The notes beneath the pieces were generated by a model. That model was not told the DNA's origin and made no database searches. It saw only the letters and a list, made by a program, of their open reading frames with translations. Made by a program: the position numbers and the translations under genes. A stretch of 22,781 bases of DNA from an uncultured Prevotella sp. (GTDB lineage: Bacteria > Bacteroidota > Bacteroidia > Bacteroidales > Bacteroidaceae), in assembly GCA_934183135.1 (NCBI GenBank), contig CAKPRX010000035.1, positions 1 to 22,781 of the forward strand, given 5' to 3'. Shown here piece by piece: positions 15,524 to 22,781 of the stretch. How positions within the stretch are numbered: position 1 is the stretch's first letter; the number at the start of each line of letters is the position of its first letter.

Positions 15524-16396
15524 TTACTTGCCTACGCTAACCAGCTCTATCTTGAAGATGAGTACAGAGTAAGGCTTGATGGGGCCCTGCTCCTGGTCGC
15601 CATAGGCCATGTTCTGCGGAATGTAAACCTCCCAAACCGAGCCAGCAGGCATGTGGGTCAGGGCCTCGGTCCATCCCTTGATAACCTGGTTGGCACGGAA
15701 CTGTACGGGCTCGCCACGCTTGTAAGAAGAGTCGAACACCTTGCCGTCGATGGTCTTGCCCTCATACTGAACCTTTACCAGGCTGGTATCCTTAGGCATG
15801 GGGCCATTGCCCTCCTTGATGACCTTGTACTGAACACCGAAGCCGAGTTCCTTGACACCGGCCTTCTTCTTGTTCAGGGCCAGGAACTTCTCGCCTGCCT
15901 CCTTGTTGGGGCCAAACTCTTTCTGCATACGCTCAGAACGCACCGAGCTCATCAGGCGCTGTACCATCTCCTGAGCCTCGGGCACGGTATAAACGGTCTT
16001 CTTACCTGAAGTGGCGGTGATGAAACCGGCCAGGAAGTTCTTCAGAGAAATGGTCTTGGTAGAGTCCTCACCGTAGATTTCGTGGTTGATGCCCTTGAGC
16101 ATCTGGTTAGACACCTGCTGACCTATCTGGATACCTGCATAGTAAGCAGCCTTGGCCTTGTCGTCGCCAGCGTTGGCTCCGTCGTTCAGACCACGGAAGA
16201 ACTCGTCCATGTAAGCAGTGTCAATGCCCATGCGGCCCACGAGATACTCCTTCAGGCCCTGCGACTGGAGCATACCCATGGCATAGGCCAGTGTGTCAAC
16301 CTTGTTTTTCAGGCTCGGCTTAGGTGCCGAGTTGCCGCAACCGGCGAAGGTGGCGGCCAGGATAGCCAAAATGGCTACAATAGAAAACTTTTTCAT
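15524..16396 (-). CDS. Lipoprotein FKBP-type prolyl isomerase
   Basis: A 290-residue FKBP with a lipoprotein-like leader: MKKFSIVAILAILAATFAGC, where C20 is the likely lipidation site (FAGC instead of a perfect LAGC). It would be membrane-anchored in the periplasm. Residues about 30-165 are the helical dimerisation domain (TLAYAMGMLQSQGLKEYL), and residues about 186-288 the FKBP domain with YEGKTIDG, FDSSYKRGEP, GWTEALTHMPAG and IPQNMAYGD. In the last motif AYGD replaces the usual GYG, a mild change. It lies 47 nt after the cytoplasmic FKBP remnant and 17 nt before the exported paralogue, so the three are probably co-transcribed. Similar N-terminal domains suggest duplication followed by a change of location. 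Confidence 0.92.
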   Translation of the reverse strand: MKKFSIVAILAILAATFAGCGNSAPKPSLKNKVDTLAYAMGMLQSQGLKEYLVGRMGIDTAYMDEFFRGLNDGANAGDDKAKAAYYAGIQIGQQVSNQMLKGINHEIYGEDSTKTISLKNFLAGFITATSGKKTVYTVPEAQEMVQRLMSSVRSERMQKEFGPNKEAGEKFLALNKKKAGVKELGFGVQYKVIKEGNGPMPKDTSLVKVQYEGKTIDGKVFDSSYKRGEPVQFRANQVIKGWTEALTHMPAGSVWEVYIPQNMAYGDQEQGPIKPYSVLIFKIELVSVGK

Positions 16397-16443
16397 TTTT
16401 ATGGATTTGATTTTTTTGATATTTTCAGTGATTACGGCTGGGA

Positions 16444-17024
16444 TTAGAGCACATCGATGAGCTCTACATCGAAGACCAGAGCCGAATAAGGCGGTATCTG
16501 CTGGCCGGCGCCACGCTCGCCATAGCCCAAGTTGTAAGGAATGAAGAAGCGGTACTTGGCCCCTTCCTTCATAAGCTGCACGCCCTCGGTCCAGCCGGCT
16601 ATAACCTGATTGAGACCAAAGACAGCCGGCTCGCCACGCTGGACAGAGCTGTCGAAGAGGGTTCCGTCGATGAGCATGCCCTCATAGTGGCAGCGTACAC
16701 GGTCGGTAGCCTTGGGCTGCTTGCCGTTGCCCTCGCGGAGCACCTGGTACTGCAGACCCGAAGGCAGTGTAACCACGCCCTCCTTGTCGGCATTGGCCTT
16801 GAGATAGGCTTCGCCCTTGGCCTTATTGTCCTTGAAACGCTCAGCGGCAGCAGCGCGCTGCTTCTTCTCCTGCTCCTCGAAAAAAGTGCGCACGATGGTC
16901 TGCGCCTCGGTCTCAGAGAGTTTAACATCGCCACCGGCCAATCGTCGATATTCAGGTCCTTGGCTCCCATATCGGTGAGCTGACGGCCGATGCCGAGACC
17001 TAAAGCATAGCTTACTTTGTCCAT
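16444..17024 (-). pseudogene. Cytoplasmic FklB-type prolyl isomerase, disrupted by an out-of-frame deletion
   Basis: The gene starts at 17024 with MDKVSYALGLGIGRQLTDMGAKDLNID, the usual signal-less FklB/Mip N-terminus, then goes out of frame near 16943. The rest of the family sequence resumes in another frame at 16941 as LAGGDVKLSETEAQTIV (its first codon is TTG) and runs to a normal FKBP end at 16444. Comparison with the family pattern LN(V/I)(E/D)DFA..(I/V).D(V/M)LAG suggests about nine residues are gone, roughly 25 nt. The FKBP domain itself is intact: CHYEGMLIDG, FDSS, GWTEG, LGYGERGAGQQ. Unless translation restarts at the TTG, the product is truncated. It is the first of three FKBP genes. 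A deletion error in the sequence is the main alternative; two paralogues could cover loss of function. Confidence 0.8.
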
Positions 17025-17337
17025 TTCTATTTATAATATGTAAAAATTTAGTGCAAAGTTAAGAAAAAAAGCATAAGCGTCTGCCGAATTAAAGGAAAAT
17101 ATTATTGAAATCGGCTAAATATACTAAAAACATACGCATTGTCTCCCACCCAACACAGGCATGCCCTTGTCCCGTACCATCACGCCCACCACATCCGCGC
17201 AAACCATTCTGCCCTCAATTGAAATATCTGTTAAAACAAATGGAGTTTCGGCTGCCCTGGCAGAAAAATCAGTTATTTTTCTTTGTCCTGTCTCAGGCTT
17301 ACACTATCTTTGCATACACCTTATAATAATAGCAAAT
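17025..17337. promoter_or_regulatory. Divergent promoter region, FKBP cluster / sirtuin
   Basis: This 313-nt spacer carries TAACTTTG on the minus strand (17061-17054), a good -7 box for the FKBP genes 30 nt before their ATG, and the sirtuin promoter on the plus strand. Between them (about 17100-17270) I see only a small CTGCC-CT-GGCAG dyad and no gene. Confidence 0.5.
17282..17312 (+). promoter_or_regulatory. Promoter of the sirtuin gene
   Basis: TTTG at 17282-17285 and TATCTTTG at 17305-17312 are 19 nt apart, an exact match to the Bacteroidetes -33/-7 consensus. The predicted start near 17319 lies shortly before the ATG at 17338, which confirms that start over the upstream ATG at 17161. Confidence 0.75.
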
Positions 17338-18033
17338 ATGAAAAAGATAGTATTCCTTACAGGAGCAGGCATGTCGGTAGAGAGCGGTTTTAAGACTTTC
17401 CGTGGAAACGATGGCCTGTGGGAAAATTACCCCGTAGAGCAAGTGGCCTCGCACGAGGGATGGGAGGCCAACCCCACACTGGTTACCAACTTCTACAACA
17501 AACTGCGCCAACAGCTCTTTGACGCCCAGCCCAACGAGGGGCACCGCCTTATCAAGAGTCTCGAAGACCGCTACCAGGTAAGTGTCATCACCCAGAATGT
17601 AGACAACCTGCACGAGCGTGCCGGCTCCAAGCACGTCATACACCTGCACGGCGAACTGACCAAGGTCTGTTCGAGTGCAGACCCCTACAATCCGGCCTAT
17701 ATCCAGGAACTCACCCCGGCACATCCGACAGTAGTTCCCGGCACACGCGCCGGAGACGGCAGTCTGCTGCGGCCCTTCATCGTCTTCTTCGGCGAGAGCG
17801 TTCCCATGATAGAGCCAGCCGCCGAGGAAGTCAAGGCGGCCGACATTCTGGTCATCATAGGCACTTCGCTGCAGGTATATCCCGCTGCCAGCCTGGCCTA
17901 CTACGCCCCCGCCCACAGCCCCATCTACCTGATAGACCCCGGGGCCGTAGACGCCCGCATGGACCGCGTAGTCCATCTGCAGTGTGGTGCCACCGAGGGT
18001 CTGCGCCGTCTCATCGGCCTACTGAAAGACTGA
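17338..18033 (+). CDS. Sir2-family NAD-dependent deacylase lacking zinc cysteines
   Basis: A 231-residue sirtuin, which removes acyl groups from lysines using NAD. Motifs: GAGMSVESGFKTFRG (9-23) for NAD binding; TQNVDNLHERAGS (85-97); HLHG with catalytic H104; GTSLQVYPAASL (175-186). The small domain has a single cysteine (C111) where CobB-type enzymes have four zinc ligands; some Bacteroidetes sirtuins also lack them. Near the acyl pocket, NFYNKLRQQ keeps the tyrosine Y53 of the YxxR desuccinylase signature, but the arginine is shifted by one (L at +3, R at +4), so acyl preference is uncertain. The start at 17338 is chosen from the promoter and from MKKIVFLTGAG. It is a single gene between the FKBP cluster and argS. 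Deacetylation of metabolic enzymes is the likely role (inference). Confidence 0.92.
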   Translation: MKKIVFLTGAGMSVESGFKTFRGNDGLWENYPVEQVASHEGWEANPTLVTNFYNKLRQQLFDAQPNEGHRLIKSLEDRYQVSVITQNVDNLHERAGSKHVIHLHGELTKVCSSADPYNPAYIQELTPAHPTVVPGTRAGDGSLLRPFIVFFGESVPMIEPAAEEVKAADILVIIGTSLQVYPAASLAYYAPAHSPIYLIDPGAVDARMDRVVHLQCGATEGLRRLIGLLKD

Positions 18034-18034
18034 C

Positions 18035-18053
18035 GGGGCTAAGGCCACGCCCC
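18035..18053 (+). terminator. Weak hairpin after the sirtuin gene
   Basis: GGGGC / GCCCC with a 9-nt loop begins 2 nt after the stop codon. There is no T-run, so it is only a weak terminator candidate. Confidence 0.3.
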
Positions 18054-18147
18054 ATCCCCATACTCATAACGTTTTACAACTGGAAGTCCAAGGCAAAAAA
18101 ATATGTGATTTATAGGGTCTTGTGTGGCGTTTATGGATATTTATTTG

Positions 18148-18155
18148 TACTTTTG
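18148..18155 (+). promoter_or_regulatory. -7 box of the argS operon
   Basis: TACTTTTG matches TAnnTTTG 41 nt before the argS ATG. A second match, TATATTTG at 18180-18187, lies only 8 nt before the ATG and would give a nearly leaderless message. The position of both favours the ATG at 18196 over the one at 18124. Confidence 0.55.
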
Positions 18156-18195
18156 CAACATTATTAATTATGTAAATACTATATTTGTCAGCATC

Positions 18196-20013
18196 ATGAA
18201 GATAGAAAACCACATAAGCGCATCTGTTAAAGAGGCCATTAAGGCTCTTTACGGACAGGAGGTACCAGAGAAGATGATACAGCTACAGAAGACCAAGGCA
18301 GCCTTTGAGGGACACCTCACGCTGGTGGTCTTCCCTTTCCTCAAAATGTCCAAGAAGAAACCCGAGGACACCGCCCAGGAGATAGGCGGGTACTTAGCAC
18401 AGCACTGCGAGGATGTAGCACGGTTCAATGTGGTAAAGGGTTTTCTCAACCTGGTGGTGGCGCCCAAGGCATGGGTGGCTCTGCTCAACGAAATCAACGC
18501 CGATGACCACTTCGGAGAAAAACCGGTGACCGAGGCGTCGCCCCTGGTGATGATAGAGTACTCTTCGCCCAACACCAACAAGCCTCTGCACTTAGGCCAT
18601 GTGCGCAACAACCTGTTAGGATGGTCGCTGGCACAGATTATGGAGGCCAACGGCAACAAGGTGGTGAAGACCAATATCGTTAACGACCGTGGCATACACA
18701 TCTGCAAGAGCATGCTGGCATGGCTCAAGTGGGGCAACGGCGAGACCCCAGAGAGCAGCGGCAAGAAGGGCGACCACCTGATAGGCGACTACTACGTGGC
18801 TTTCGACAAGCATTACCGCGAGGAGGTGGCCAACCTGAAAGCCCAGTATATGACTGAGGGCATGGACGACGAGGCTGCTACCGAAAAGGCCAAGGCCGAG
18901 GCTCCGCTCATCAAGGAAGCCCATGCCATGCTCGTAAAATGGGAGCAAGGCGACCCAGAGGTACGGGCGCTGTGGCAGAAGATGAACGCCTGGGTCTACG
19001 CGGGATTTGACGAGACTTACAAGGCACTTGGCGTTAGCTTCGACAAGATATACTATGAGTCCAACACGTACTTAGAGGGCAAGAAAAAGGTCGAGGAAGG
19101 CCTGGCCAAGGGGCTCTTCTTCCGCAAACCTGACAACAGTGTGTGGGCCGACTTGACCCAGGACGGTCTGGACCAGAAACTGTTGCTACGCTCAGACGGT
19201 ACCAGCGTGTACATGACACAGGACATCGGTACCGCCGAGATGCGCTTCAACGACTACCCCATCGACAAGATGATTTACGTGGTGGGCAACGAGCAGAACT
19301 ATCACTTCCAGGTACTCTCTATCTTACTCGACCGCTTAGGCTTTAAGTGGGGAAAGGACTTGGTACACTTCTCTTACGGCATGGTAGAGCTGCCCAATGG
19401 CAAGATGAAGAGCCGCGAGGGCACGGTGGTTGACGCCGATGACCTGATAGCCGAGATGATCAAGGACGCCCGTCAGACAAGCGACGAACTGGGCAAGTTC
19501 AAGGACATGAGCGAAGACGAACGCCAGGAGATAGCCCGCATCGTGGGTCTGGGCGCACTCAAGTATTTCATCCTCAAGGTAGATGCCCGCAAGAACATGC
19601 TCTTCAATCCGGAGGAAAGTATAGACTTCAATGGCAACACTGGCCCATTCATCCAGTACACCTATGCCCGCATACGCAGCATCATGCGCAAGGCCGGTGC
19701 CGAGGGCATCGTCCTGCCAGAGACCCTTGACAGCCAGGCCGTGCTCAATGACAAGGAGATAGCCTTGATACAGAAGATGAACGACTATGGAGTAGCCGTA
19801 GCCGATGCCGGCACCAACTACAACCCGGCCGGAATAGCCAACTACTGCTACGAACTGACCAAGGAGTTCAACCAGTTCTACCACGACTACAGCATCCTCA
19901 ACGCCGATACGGCCGAGCTGAAGACATCCCGCCTGGTGCTGGCCGCCAATGTAGCCAAGATACTGCGCAACGGCATGGCCCTGTTAGGCATCGAGGTGCC
20001 CGAACGCATGTAA
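18196..20013 (+). CDS. argS: Arginyl-tRNA synthetase
   Basis: A 605-residue class-I synthetase that charges tRNA-Arg. The N-terminal ArgS add-on domain for the tRNA D-loop covers about 1-110. The HIGH motif appears as HLGH at 132-135 in SPNTNKPLHLGHVRNN. The KMSKS-like loop is KMKSR at about 403-407 (NGKMKSREGTVV), ArgS enzymes usually being degenerate here. The C-terminal DALR anticodon domain ends AKILRNGMALLGIEVPERM. The in-frame ATG at 18124 would add 24 residues (MAFMDIYLYF...) that overlap the promoter and are not family-like, so the start at 18196 (MKIENHISASV) is preferred. First gene of a tight co-directional run ending in argH; the next gene begins 13 nt after its stop. Confidence 0.96.
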   Translation: MKIENHISASVKEAIKALYGQEVPEKMIQLQKTKAAFEGHLTLVVFPFLKMSKKKPEDTAQEIGGYLAQHCEDVARFNVVKGFLNLVVAPKAWVALLNEINADDHFGEKPVTEASPLVMIEYSSPNTNKPLHLGHVRNNLLGWSLAQIMEANGNKVVKTNIVNDRGIHICKSMLAWLKWGNGETPESSGKKGDHLIGDYYVAFDKHYREEVANLKAQYMTEGMDDEAATEKAKAEAPLIKEAHAMLVKWEQGDPEVRALWQKMNAWVYAGFDETYKALGVSFDKIYYESNTYLEGKKKVEEGLAKGLFFRKPDNSVWADLTQDGLDQKLLLRSDGTSVYMTQDIGTAEMRFNDYPIDKMIYVVGNEQNYHFQVLSILLDRLGFKWGKDLVHFSYGMVELPNGKMKSREGTVVDADDLIAEMIKDARQTSDELGKFKDMSEDERQEIARIVGLGALKYFILKVDARKNMLFNPEESIDFNGNTGPFIQYTYARIRSIMRKAGAEGIVLPETLDSQAVLNDKEIALIQKMNDYGVAVADAGTNYNPAGIANYCYELTKEFNQFYHDYSILNADTAELKTSRLVLAANVAKILRNGMALLGIEVPERM

Positions 20014-20026
20014 CCCACCAGCAGGC

Positions 20027-20497
20027 ATGAAGAGGGGAACAACCAATCCACCCGACTGGCGCAAGGATACCGTGCTGCCACTGCCGGCAGAGGTAAAGGC
20101 TAACGCGTGGGCCGTAGACGCCGCCTGCTCGGGCAATCCCGGGCCTATGGAGTACCAGGCCATAGACCTGGCCACGGGTGCCCGGGTTTTCCACTTCGGC
20201 CCCATGCATGGCACCAATAACATTGGCGAGTTCTTAGCCATCGTGCACGCCTTGGCGCTCATGGAACGCCAAGGCATCAGGGACAAAGCGATATACAGCG
20301 ACTCGTACAACGCCATCCTGTGGGTTCACAAGAAACAATGCAAGACCAAGCTGGCACGCAACGCTCAGACAGAGCCGCTGTACCAGATAATAGAGCGGGC
20401 CGAACGATGGCTGCGCACCCACGCCGTGCAAGTGCCCATCATACAGTGGGAGACGCGCCAGTGGGGCGACATACCAGCCGATTTCGGGCGCAAATAG
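20027..20497 (+). CDS. RNase H-like nuclease
   Basis: A 156-residue protein of the RNase H fold, expected to cut the RNA strand of RNA-DNA hybrids. The acidic residues are in place: D31 in VDAACSGNPGP, E68 in NIGEFLAIVHAL, D92 in IYSDSYNAI, and a late aspartate D148 or D152 in WGDIPADFGRK. The YSDSYNAILWV segment matches RNase HI strand 4 and helix B. There is no N-terminal hybrid-binding (cauliflower-mosaic-like) domain. The first 25 residues form a short unstructured lead. It lies 13 nt after argS and 39 nt before pyrE, presumably in one operon. It differs from E. coli RnhA in the GNPGPMEYQAI segment (usually GGxG.G), so it belongs to a divergent bacterial group. Confidence 0.85.
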   Translation: MKRGTTNPPDWRKDTVLPLPAEVKANAWAVDAACSGNPGPMEYQAIDLATGARVFHFGPMHGTNNIGEFLAIVHALALMERQGIRDKAIYSDSYNAILWVHKKQCKTKLARNAQTEPLYQIIERAERWLRTHAVQVPIIQWETRQWGDIPADFGRK

Positions 20498-20536
20498 ACA
20501 CCCTGTATATTATTGAGTATACATTATTATACGACT

Positions 20537-21169
20537 ATGGATAAGATAAAGACGGACTTCGCGTCCAAACTGCTGGAGATTAAGGCTATCAAGCTACAGC
20601 CCCAGAATCCTTTCACCTGGGCTTCTGGCTGGAAATCTCCTTTCTATTGTGACAATCGCAAGACTCTTTCATTCACCGATGTACGTACTTACGTCAAGCT
20701 GGAACTGGTACATGCCATCCTGGCCAACTTTCCCGAGGCTACGGCCGTAGCTGGCGTGGCCACCGGAGCCATCGCCCAGGGCGCCATGGTGGCCGACGAG
20801 CTCAACCTGCCTTTCTGCTACGTTCGCTCTAAGCCCAAGGACCATGGTATGGGCAACCTGATAGAGGGCGAACTGCCCGTGGGTTCTAAGGTAGTAGTGG
20901 TCGAGGACCTCATCTCTACCGGCGGCAGCTCGCTCAAGGCTGTCGAGGCCCTGCGCCAGGCCGGCTTCGAGGTGGTGGGCATGGTAGCCTCGTACACCTA
21001 TGGTTTCCCCGTGGCCGAGGAGGCTTTCGCCAAGGCCCAGGTGCGCCTCATCACCCTGACCGACTACGAGCATGTCGTAGAGCGAGCCCTCGCTACCGGT
21101 TATATCCAGGAGTCCGATGTCGACCTGCTGCATCGTTGGCGCAAGGATCCTGCTCATTATCAGGTATAA
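20537..21169 (+). CDS. pyrE: Orotate phosphoribosyltransferase
   Basis: PyrE, 210 residues, joins orotate with PRPP to form OMP in pyrimidine synthesis. The PRPP-binding motif is VVVVEDLISTGGSS, with the acidic pair E and D before LISTGGS. FTWASGWKSPFYCDNR is the family's orotate-side loop and RSKPKDHGMGN is the mobile catalytic loop. The length is normal. The ATG at 20537 (MDKIKTDFASKLLEI) is preferred over 20513, which would add MSIHYYTT with no family counterpart. It has no visible attenuator: the 39-nt gap from the RNase H-like gene is AT-rich without a hairpin. The following SRPBCC gene starts 29 nt after the stop. Confidence 0.95.
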   Translation: MDKIKTDFASKLLEIKAIKLQPQNPFTWASGWKSPFYCDNRKTLSFTDVRTYVKLELVHAILANFPEATAVAGVATGAIAQGAMVADELNLPFCYVRSKPKDHGMGNLIEGELPVGSKVVVVEDLISTGGSSLKAVEALRQAGFEVVGMVASYTYGFPVAEEAFAKAQVRLITLTDYEHVVERALATGYIQESDVDLLHRWRKDPAHYQV

Positions 21170-21198
21170 ACACATATTACCATAATCCGAAGACCAAC

Positions 21199-21612
21199 AT
21201 GAGCACTTTTGAGAGCAGCGTCCGCGAGATAGCCCACGCTCAGCAGTCTGTGTACAACGCCCTGAGCGACCTTTCTAACCTGGAGCGGCTGCGCGACCGC
21301 ATCCCCCAGGACAAAATCAACGACTTCTCGTTCGACGCCGACCACATCAGCTTTCAGGCTCCGATGGTGGGCACCATTCGCCTGGCCATCGTAGACCGCG
21401 AAGCACCTAAGACCATCAAGTTCGAGGCCGAGCAGAGCCCCATTCCTTTCTGCTTCTGGATACAGTTGCTGCCCCTTACCGACACCAGTTGTAAGATGAA
21501 ACTCACCCTCAAGGCCGACATCAATCCCTTCATCAAGGGCATGGTGCAGAAGCCGTTGCAGGAGGGCATCGACAAGATAGCCGACGTGCTGCAGATGATA
21601 AACTATGACTAA
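21199..21612 (+). CDS. SRPBCC-family (START-like) protein
   Basis: A 137-residue protein with the SRPBCC helix-grip pattern: an N-terminal strand (FESSVREIAHAQQSVYNAL), a DLSNLERLRDRIP helix, alternating beta strands (ISFQAPMVGTIRLAIVDRE; IKFEAEQSPIPFCFWIQLLP; SCKMKLTLKADIN), and a long C-terminal helix (MVQKPLQEGIDKIADVLQMI). This fold binds hydrophobic ligands, but no ligand can be named. No signal peptide. The start at 21199 is chosen because the upstream frame overlaps the pyrE end. It sits between pyrE and argH, an arrangement I associate with Bacteroidetes, and starts 29 nt after pyrE. A link to arginine or pyrimidine synthesis is unproven. Confidence 0.85.
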   Translation: MSTFESSVREIAHAQQSVYNALSDLSNLERLRDRIPQDKINDFSFDADHISFQAPMVGTIRLAIVDREAPKTIKFEAEQSPIPFCFWIQLLPLTDTSCKMKLTLKADINPFIKGMVQKPLQEGIDKIADVLQMINYD

Positions 21613-21621
21613 GTAAAAGAC

Positions 21622-22781
21622 ATGAATAAACTCTGGGAAAAAGATTTTGAGGTTAACAAGGAGATAGAGCGCTTCACCGTGGGCCGCGACCGCGAGCTGG
21701 ACCTCTACCTTGCCAAGTACGATGTACTGGGCTCGATGGCCCACATCACCATGTTGCAGTCCATCGGCTTGTTGGCACGCGACGAGCTTGTCCAGCTACT
21801 TGCCGAGCTGAAGCACATCTACCGCATAGCCGACGAGGGACACTTCGTCATCGAGGATGGCGTCGAGGACGTACACTCGCAGGTAGAGCTGATGCTCACC
21901 CGCAAATTAGGAGATATGGGCAAGAAGATACACTCGGGCCGCTCGCGCAACGACCAGGTTCTGGTAGACCTCAAGCTCTACACCCGGCACGAGCTCATGG
22001 ATGTGGTACAGCTCACGCACAGCCTTTTCGATGAGCTTATCGGCAAGAGCCGCCAGTATAGTCATGTGCTCATGCCAGGCTACACCCACCTGCAGATAGC
22101 CATGCCGTCAAGCTTCGGCCTATGGTTCGGAGCCTATGCCGAGTCGCTGGCCGACGATATGCTGTTTCTTCAGGCGGCTTATCGCATGACCAACCGCAAT
22201 CCCCTCGGGTCGGCCGCAGGCTATGGGTCGTCGTTCCCGCTCAACCGTACCATGACCACCCAGCTGTTAGGGTTCGACTCGATGGACTACAACGTGGTCT
22301 ACGCACAGATGGGGCGTGGCAAGATGGAGCGCAATGTGGCCTTTGCCCTGGCCTCGGTGGCTGGCACGGTGGCCAAGATGGCCTTTGATGCCTGTATGTT
22401 CAACTGCCAGAACTTCAACTTCGTCAAGCTGCCCAAGGAGTGTACCACCGGCTCCAGCATCATGCCGCACAAGAAGAACCCCGACGTGTTCGAGCTCATT
22501 CGTGCCAAGTGCAACAAGATACAGAGTCTGCCTCAGCAGATTATGATGATAATGAACAATCTACCAGTAGGCTACTTCCGCGACTTGCAGATTATCAAGG
22601 AAGTCTTCCTGCCTGCCTTTGGCGAACTCAAGGACTGCCTGCAGATGGCGGCCTATATCATCAACCGCATGGAGGTCAACGAGCACATCCTGGACAACGC
22701 CATGTACGACCCTATGTTCTCGGTCGAGGAGGTCAACCGGCTGGCTGCCGCAGGCATGCCGTTCCGCGACGCGTATAAGAA
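21622..22781 (+). CDS. argH: Argininosuccinate lyase (3' end beyond the window)
   Basis: ArgH splits argininosuccinate into arginine and fumarate, the last step of arginine synthesis. 386 complete codons are present and the frame is still open at the window edge; about 60 more residues are expected. Motifs: VHSQVELML, SGRSRNDQV (105-113), MPGYTHLQIAMP (151-162) with the active-site TH, NRNPLGSAAGYGSSFP, and the superfamily signature GSSIMPHKKNPD (277-288), where the serine pair supplies the catalytic base. The start at 21622 (MNKLWEKDFEVNKEIERFTVG) follows the SRPBCC stop by 9 nt, so the two are probably translated from one message. With argS at the head of the same run, two arginine-related genes share the likely operon. 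Confidence 0.96.
   Translation, partial: MNKLWEKDFEVNKEIERFTVGRDRELDLYLAKYDVLGSMAHITMLQSIGLLARDELVQLLAELKHIYRIADEGHFVIEDGVEDVHSQVELMLTRKLGDMGKKIHSGRSRNDQVLVDLKLYTRHELMDVVQLTHSLFDELIGKSRQYSHVLMPGYTHLQIAMPSSFGLWFGAYAESLADDMLFLQAAYRMTNRNPLGSAAGYGSSFPLNRTMTTQLLGFDSMDYNVVYAQMGRGKMERNVAFALASVAGTVAKMAFDACMFNCQNFNFVKLPKECTTGSSIMPHKKNPDVFELIRAKCNKIQSLPQQIMMIMNNLPVGYFRDLQIIKEVFLPAFGELKDCLQMAAYIINRMEVNEHILDNAMYDPMFSVEEVNRLAAAGMPFRDAYK

Noticed and set aside
17161..17337. Longer start for the sirtuin
   Set aside because: An exact -33/-7 promoter lies inside this stretch, and the family N-terminus begins at MKKIVFLTGAG.

Overview
The window looks like chromosomal DNA from a Bacteroidales bacterium, probably Prevotellaceae-like. 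Three things support this: repeated Bacteroidetes-type -7 boxes (TAnnTTTG, in one case with TTTG exactly 19 nt upstream) in front of genes; Bacteroidetes-typical families (DUF5053-like protein, type-2 TrpB, CarboxypepD_reg/OMP_b-brl_3 outer-membrane barrel, a sirtuin without zinc cysteines); and the gene order pyrE / SRPBCC protein / argH. The family assignment is an inference from sequence reading alone.

Layout. 1-881: a small DUF5053-like gene, a terminator, then about 190 nt that fold into two long imperfect hairpins (possible structured RNA). 882-2246: orphan trpB of the TrpB2 type. 2394-7167: a visibly AT-richer divergent pair, an outer-membrane barrel on the minus strand and a C39-peptidase ABC exporter (PCAT) on the plus strand; the exporter is split by a one-base frameshift beside a T7 run. 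7449-13383 (minus): gltB-gltD, the NADPH glutamate synthase. 13384-14507: a long gene-free spacer with four CGTYARACGCAA repeats just upstream of a good promoter, followed by about 325 nt of non-coding, hairpin-rich DNA ending in a strong terminator. 14508-17024 (minus): three consecutive FKBP-type prolyl isomerase genes, the first of them broken by a small out-of-frame deletion. 17338-18033: a sirtuin. 18196 to the window end: argS, an RNase H-like gene, pyrE, an SRPBCC protein and argH (cut by the window edge), closely spaced and co-directional.

Together the housekeeping part serves nitrogen assimilation (gltBD), amino-acid and pyrimidine synthesis (trpB2, argH, pyrE), tRNA charging (argS) and protein folding in the cytoplasm and envelope (FKBPs). 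The accessory part is the barrel/PCAT pair, which would process and export a double-glycine-leader peptide; no precursor peptide or HlyD-type adaptor is visible here. Two independent frame disruptions in 22.8 kb mean that sequencing error, phase variation and true gene decay all have to be considered.
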